Part shown: one piece after another, positions 58,266 to 64,000 of the stretch
How the letters are laid out: each line of letters opens with the position of its first letter
Position numbering within the stretch: position 1 is the stretch's first letter
Assembly: GCF_015832195.1 (NCBI RefSeq)
Contig: NC_052016.1
Location: 31,393,129 to 31,457,128, forward strand
DNA length: 64,000 bases
Reading direction: 5' to 3'
Source of the DNA: Motacilla alba alba
Lineage: Eukaryota > Chordata > Aves > Passeriformes > Motacillidae
Made by a program: the position numbers and the translations under genes
The notes under the pieces: generated by a model
Seen by the model: the letters and a program-made list of their open reading frames with translations, nothing else
The model's database searches: none
What the model was told of the DNA's origin: nothing

Positions 58266-59175
58266 TGCCTTCATCATCATCCCCAAAGGGAGGAGTTGTA
58301 CCAGGTGTGTCTGGCCACTGATCCTAAGTAAACCTTTAAAAGAGACTGGGAATCCCTAGGGCAAGTGGCAGTAAAACAAAATACCCATGCAAAATCAACC
58401 CATTCTCACAGTCTTTCACAGCAGGAAACACATGCTTTGGTAAGTCATTATTTACTTCCCTGACCTATAAACACTGTGCTTCAGATTAAGCACCCCTGGG
58501 ATTTGTTCAATACCAAAAGAAGATGGACATTTGACCTATACTATACAACAAAATATCAGCAAGACAAGAGACTGAAATACAGCTTCCAGTTGTATAGTTG
58601 TGTGAAGTTGTGTGAGGAGAGGATGACTTTTGTTTAAAAGGTCTTAAATGACTGATTTTAGAAGGTCCTGATGCTTTTGGTTTTTACGAGCTTCCAAGAA
58701 AGTTGTGAGTGCTCAGCACTCTATCATAATGATATGGAAAGCATCATGCATATTCAGATCATCCAAGTTTTAGTTTAAAAAATTGACACTTTTGTTTAAT
58801 AAATGAAATAATAACAATAAACCAAAACTTCAGCTCCCTCATCTTTTCTGCATGTGTAGAAGTGTCTTTCTAGGTAGAAGACCAAGGCTGTGTTAAGAAA
58901 ATGAGTAATTTCCAGCTGGGGTAATGTAAAAATAAAAAAAAAAAAAAAAAAAAGATTTGATCAAGGGAGTGATAGCTTTTCCTTTTTCATATTGGTATTT
59001 ACTGCCAGATATGGGAAAGCTGTGACTGAAATCTGTAAATGCTTCAGAAAACATGATAGCTTGCAATAGAATGTGCAAGCCTTTTCTTACAACTACCTCC
59101 TTAAAAAGAAGTAGAGAAGGAAGGATGGTCTAGGGGCTAGTGAGGCTTTGCAGAATTATAAACTTTCACCAGTCC
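58266..59175. other. Non-coding stretch with an A20 run
   Basis: No gene. An A run of 20 at 58934-58953 follows GTAAAAAT. It might be the tail of an old retroposon, but no body can be recognised on its left. Confidence 0.6.
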
Positions 59176-59355
59176 TGTGGTCAATGGCTGACACTCCAGA
59201 GCTGTTAGCCTGCCACAGCTACCTGGCACTGAAGGAACCGTGGGTTTCGGGCTGTAAATCCCCCCGGCTAGCTTGGGATTAAAGCCCGTACGGATCCTAC
59301 ATGGACGAAGTAAAGGACAAGAAGTGCTCTTTCTCCACGTGGTTCTGATGTCCTG

Positions 59356-59361
59356 TTTATT
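59356..59361 (-). terminator. Poly(A) signal of the solo LTR
   Basis: AATAAA on the minus strand within CTAATAAACAGG, about 75-80 bp after the TATA box and followed by a TCAGAACCACGTGG segment. It is the expected R-region signal of a retroviral LTR. Confidence 0.7.
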
Positions 59362-59432
59362 AGGTGGAAGGGGACATCTACATCGTAGGGTTTCCAGGTG
59401 AAGAAGAGACAAAGAACTCCAAACTCAAGGGA

Positions 59433-59443
59433 CATTTATACCC
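59433..59443 (-). promoter_or_regulatory. TATA box of the solo LTR
   Basis: On the minus strand GGGTATAAATG is preceded by GC-rich Sp1/KLF-like boxes and followed by TCCCTTGAG. It would place a transcription start near 59405, with transcription towards lower coordinates. Confidence 0.7.
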
Positions 59444-59491
59444 GCGGAAAGGGAGGTGGGGATGGAAGTCCACAGCCAAGGGGATACCAGT

Positions 59492-59512
59492 GGGGAGGGG
59501 CGAAGGGAGGGG
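59492..59512 (+). other. G-quadruplex-capable GC-box cluster in LTR U3
   Basis: Four G3-4 runs with loops of one, four and one base occupy this 21-base stretch on the plus strand, which is the template strand for the LTR promoter. Read on the minus strand they are CCCCTCC and CGCCCC boxes upstream of the TATA box. Confidence 0.7.
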
Positions 59513-59629
59513 CTTCAAGGGACAAGACCACCTTATCCGAGGGATACACCATTTGAGGAAAGGGGGGAAACATTTGTATAACACAACACCCAGTGCAGTA
59601 TCCAAATAACAATCTAGTGCATCACAACA

Positions 59630-62600
59630 TGGCACCACTGGCCTGATAGGTCAGTGATGAGCAACAGCAGAAAGGGAAGATCTTTTAAGCCCTCCATCCT
59701 GCCAACAACCTGCCAAACCCCAAACTCCCCACATTCCTGCACCTTAGAAAAAACCGAGATTATGTAAGACCTGTTTAAAATAAAATGCTAAGAAACAAGA
59801 ACACTTGGGCAGTTTTCTCTGAAATCAGGGTGACCCATAGTGAATCCTGGGGCAAGTAAGTTTGTGTGAACATTTCTGACCAGTTGGAGGAGAACTTGGT
59901 TTTCCACAGGGCTGAAAAAGCATGAAAAAGTATAGCAGGAGACAATTAAAATGCACCACCACACTACAGCGACGCTGTGTTCTTTTAATGGGCCCATTCC
60001 TTCAACAGATGTTTGAGCAGTGGGCTGCAGCCTGCTATAGCTGAACCCACAGAAAATGGACACATCATTGTTCAGTTTTTGGAAAGTACTCTGTGGCCTT
60101 TTAGAGTACAAATGCAAGCCATACCTGATCCCAGCTCCCAGGAATGATTAGGAGCCAGTGCCAGCAACTATTCCAATTCTGATTTACAGCTCTTGTCCAT
60201 ATAAATACAACTGTCCTTTTCTGTCATAGGGAAGGGTGGACTGCCTTACAAAAAAATGCAAACCAGCCTGATCTTTTACCCAGAACACTGCTGAGTAACT
60301 AATCCTTTAACCATGCCAGTTTGGGAGGGAACAACAAAGGCAACAGGCATTTTCTTCTGGGAAGTCTTGCATGTTTGGACTCTGAATCTTCTTCAAACTT
60401 TAAAAATGCTGATGAAATTTCTGAGCTAATTATTACTAAAAACATGTAATGAACTTTTTGTTTACACATACAATGCATTTTGCTAGACCTATGATGCTAA
60501 GGGACAAAAAAATACCCCGTTCAACACAGTTCTTAAGTAACTTACAGTCCATTTTTGAAAATATAAATATTCAAAGTAATTCCTACTATTTTGGATACTT
60601 AGCTAAACTGAACTTCCTGAATTTAAGCCGTAAGTACTAAAAGGTGAAACAGACAGAAAACAGATGACGAGTCTGGAGCTATCCTCAGAAAAGCTGGTCC
60701 CATCAGTCAGCTTTGCCTTGGATTTCAAGAAGTCATCATTAAATGCGGGATTTCATTTTCTGCTTTGATACCCACTTCATTGTATGATTTAGTTGTTTTC
60801 TGTCTCAGTTTTCCTTGGCACTAGGGAATAAATTCAGTTGTAAAATAAACTGTTGTTTTAAAATGACAATATGTGACTGTCATAAGAAAAAGACCTGGAT
60901 CCCTGCAACACAGTTCAAAGAGGGTAGAAGACCCAAGTGCCATCAGCCCTAAGACAGTCAATATCTGACATACTGAGAACCTCAGCATAAAGGTTGTTCT
61001 TGGAATGAGCTTTCTTGCAACTTCTGTTCATATTTCTGAGAACCAGGAATCCTTTGGAAAAGGAAAACCAGAGAAAAGAAGGGCTCTAAAGGCAGCTTAA
61101 AGAAATTTTGTTTGCTGCAGGTCTCCTGCTGGCCATTGAAGTTTAAATGTTTTCGGCCAAACCTTTAAAAATACGTACACATTGTGGATGTCCCAAGGGC
61201 CTTTTGTCCTTTTTATATGTAATATCAACACAGATACATTGCAATAGGTACAGAACACCAGATCAGCATTCTTGCTGAGCAGATGGAGCACAGATGGAGG
61301 ATGCACCTGACCTCAGTGCTAGAGCAAAAAGAATTGGTATGACTTAGAATTAGTCCTAAGCATTGGGATGTCAAATGTTGCTGCCACCCAGCTCTCTATC
61401 CACCACTGCTACTACGCTGCCTGAAATGCTCACACAGCAGATTTTGAAGGGCTATGGCTCAAAATTCAAGGTAATAAAACAAATCATAAGTGGCTATGGT
61501 TTTCTTTAAAATGTTCGGTAATAAACTGGTACAGTTCAGGGGTTGCTGCTTCAAAAGAATGTTAGGTATTTGTAGTGCTGGGATAGAGGTTGGCAGCTTG
61601 GGCAGGTAGGTTTGCTTACCACACCAATGCAAGCTGTCTGCACTCATGAGTCAAAATATACTTGGCTTTTCTGTCTACCTGAAGTGAATCTCTCCCCTTT
61701 TAACCATAGTGCCACAGCAGAAACTGTGCAGCCAGAGAAATCTGGGCTTTCTCACCTCTCTCCCCTCCCTCCCTTGCAAATGGCCCCAGACTCTGGGCTC
61801 ACTCTCTTCACCTTTTTAGGTACTTGCATAGCCCACACTTCTCAATTTTGGCAACAAATATTTTTAAAGTACCCTTTATAAATCAGAGAGATGTATGTAC
61901 AGGTGGGAAACGGTGGGACGGAAAAAATAAGCCTGAGGTTTGCAATGGTATTTTGATTCCTATTTCCTAAGAATTCAAACCAACTGTATTATCCACTTCA
62001 TCTGCTAAGAAAAGTGGAAGCTCAATTAACTGAATATCATGCAAAACCACTAATAAGTATCTGGCCAGTAAGAGGCTCAGAGTAATGTAGGCATTTTTCT
62101 TTGGAATAAACAGGCTATAAAGGAAACAACCCAACTTGAGATAAATGGAAATTATTCTGTATCCTAAACCAAAATAAAAATTACTGAACTTGAAGCTTTA
62201 AGCAGTGCTTGGACTCCAATCTGCCTATTCTGAAGTGCAAGCACAGGCCTCAGTGTCATTTCCACTATCACTTTCTTGTTTTCCTCTCTCTGCACCACAT
62301 ACCAGACAACGGAACATATCATGAAACTGAGTATCATCTGGGTGCATACAACTAGGACGACTTGAGATTTTTCCAATAGAACATATGGCCATTGGAAGAT
62401 GCCTATTTATCAAAAGTGAAGCACTGAAAATACAACAATTTCAATGAAATTTTGTTTAGGGAAAGAAAATGGAATGATCTGTTACAATCAAGTCAATATT
62501 GCATCTCAATATTGCACCTTCTAGAGGGTTTTTTATTCAGATAGAACTGCACAATAGAAATTCAAAATAAAAGTAGAAGTGAGAACAAATGTAGGAAGTT

Positions 62601-63903
62601 TGTAATGGACTATCAATTAAATTTTTGGAGCAAAACCAGGGGCACTTATGCCAGAAAAGGAAGAAAACACACACCAACCCTCCCTCCCCCTGAACCAACC
62701 CACAGAATCCTACAGAGCTCTGAAAACCGGAAAATGAATTCTCTCTGTTCACCTCTCGTTCTGTGCACATGCTAAAAGAAATAAAAATCCGTACAGCTTT
62801 CTTATGCAAATGAGAGTGGGATACTTGGAGACAGGTCTGTATTTCCTAAATGCCATGGAGCTGCAATGTTTCAGACCATCTTGGGAGTGGCAAGTGGAGG
62901 AAATAACAGGGAGGAAATACTGTGGCTCACAGGATCTGCTGCCTAAATGCTACATATATAAAAAACTTAAGCACTATCAATGAAGTCCATTGAAGTCCAA
63001 GGGCTACAATTTCTGCAGTGGCATCAGTGTGTCAGTGGGCTGAGATAACAAAGTTCCTTGCAGGAGCTGGTAAATGGGCAGAGGTTACGCAGTCCCTCTG
63101 ACCTTCTGCTTGACACTACAGGACTGGGTCTGCAAAACAGTCTTGTCTGAAGCACACAATCAGAGGATGAGACTGCCTCCTGATGCAGATTTCAGCATGG
63201 CCCAGGCTGTGATGTGCTGCTGTGGGTCAGGGCCAGTTGGGTCTGTGCTTCCTGAAGCACCACTACTGAGCCCATGGCTCCATGCAGAGATAGTACAAGG
63301 TTCAAGGTAAGTATTCCCAAGCATGGAAGCATGGCAAATCCCACACAGAAATATAACCTGAGGTTAAGCTCCCCTAACTAACTCTCAAATCTCCGTCCTT
63401 AAAATCTGCTAAGCCTCTAGCCCTGCATTCGTCTAAGCAGTATGGCTCTTGGAGAAGAAACACTGCATTCTGCTCTGACTCCATGGGGGACAGAACCACC
63501 ATTCCCACAGCAATTGAAAAATGAGAGACATATGAGGACATAGTTCAGGCCTGAGAAAACCTTGCCCTAATTGCTGATTACTAAAGTACCATAATGTGCT
63601 AGAGAAGAAAGGATTCCTGAGAACATCAGGACAGGACATTAGCAGATTAATATTAATCTCTAGAGTTCCAGATTCATTTCCTGTCCATGCTAATGTCCTT
63701 TTGATTACTGCAGAAAACAATCACACAAAAAAGTTCAATTACAAACATGAGAAGAGACTTAAAATATTAACATTTTTGAAGCTTTCAGCCAATATGTGTA
63801 ATTAAATGAAAACCTAAGCTAATGCAATGTTAAAGTTGAGATTTTAATTGTGCAAAGGTCATGGAGTTTAACATAAAAGTTCATCAGTGCATCTAATCAT
63901 ACT
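59630..63903. other. Non-coding stretch, no gene seen
   Basis: No exon, RNA gene or repeat family recognised. A TCAATGAAGTCCATTGAAGTCC piece near 62978 resembles the core of the ancient palindromic amniote repeat. Open frames reach 109 codons (59788-60117) without features. Confidence 0.6.
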
Positions 63904-64000
63904 GGGCCATATTCTGCTCTCCGTTACACTGGCATAAACTTACAATATCTTTACTTTAGTAAGTAAAGGTTGCTATATTTTCATGCTACATCAGCGTGCA
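63904..64000 (+). repeat. Ancient amniote repeat, cut by window end
   Basis: GGGCCATATTCTGCTCTCCG is followed by TTACACTGGCATAAACTTAC. This agrees in order with an old amniote element that begins GGGCCAGATTCTG(C/A)TCTCAGTTACACTGGTGTAAA. The right part is diverged and the element may run past the window. Confidence 0.5.

Larger units (their letters stand above)
59176..59629 (-). mobile_element. Solo LTR of an endogenous retrovirus, minus strand
   Basis: Read on the minus strand the 454-bp unit starts TGTTGTGATGCACTAG and ends GGCTGACCA-type sequence closing in TTGACCACA, so it is bounded by TG and CA. It carries a TATA box GGGTATAAATG (59433-59443) and, about 80 bp on, a poly(A) signal AATAAA (59361-59356). 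This gives U3 about 225 bp, R about 65 bp and U5 about 165 bp, a classical layout. CCCCTCCC and CGCCCC boxes, Sp1/KLF-like, lie 50-70 bp upstream of the TATA box. No internal retroviral sequence adjoins either side, so it is a solo LTR left by recombination. No target-site duplication is evident. Family is not named with certainty. ERVL-like is my guess. Confidence 0.82.

Noticed and set aside
1..64000. CRISPR arrays, prokaryotic operons, phage or plasmid features
   Set aside because: No regularly spaced repeats with unique spacers, no ribosome-binding-site plus ORF patterns, and clear vertebrate retroelements throughout.

Overview
The window reads as vertebrate, almost certainly avian, nuclear DNA from an intergenic or long-intronic region with few or no genes. 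The best lineage evidence is a 5'-truncated CR1 LINE at 27712-28355, whose minus strand still encodes the C-terminal end of a CR1 reverse-transcriptase ORF. There are also CR1 3' tails elsewhere and two endogenous-retrovirus LTR insertions of a kind I associate with songbird genomes. That last point is a recollection of family style, not a database result. The sequence is AT-rich, with stop codons throughout all frames, no operons, no tRNA or rRNA gene, and no protein-coding exon I can recognise.

Layout. 1-7.8 kb is unique-looking sequence with one well-preserved MIR/CORE-SINE-like copy (3481-3650) and a TATC microsatellite (4663-4713). 7.8-12.8 kb is unusually rich in homopolymers and ends in a composite low-complexity block: a CT tract, then (CA)29, then a GA-rich tract. 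It is followed at once by an AT-rich stretch packed with homeobox-type motifs. 12.8-27.4 kb has only decayed MIR and CR1 pieces and a TATTC/TATGC repeat. 27.7-28.5 kb holds the CR1 pair. 28.5-35.5 kb is bland. 35.56-35.97 kb looks like a conserved regulatory element by texture. 41.9-44.0 kb is an LTR element reduced to LTR, primer-binding site, about 210 bp, polypurine tract and LTR. 53.87-54.21 kb carries four copies of a 17-bp composite GATA plus forkhead motif. 59.18-59.63 kb is a solo LTR on the minus strand with readable TATA box and poly(A) signal. The rest is non-repetitive sequence in which I see no gene.

How it fits together. If the window has a host function it is more likely cis-regulatory than coding. 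The candidates are the 12.69-12.81 kb and 35.56-35.97 kb elements and the 53.9-54.2 kb motif cluster. The two LTRs are separate possible sources of promoter activity. The most unusual objects are the minimal LTR element at 41.9-44.0 kb and the GATA/FOX array. In the LTR element one LTR is riddled with deletions while sharing a 99-bp stretch without mismatch with the other.
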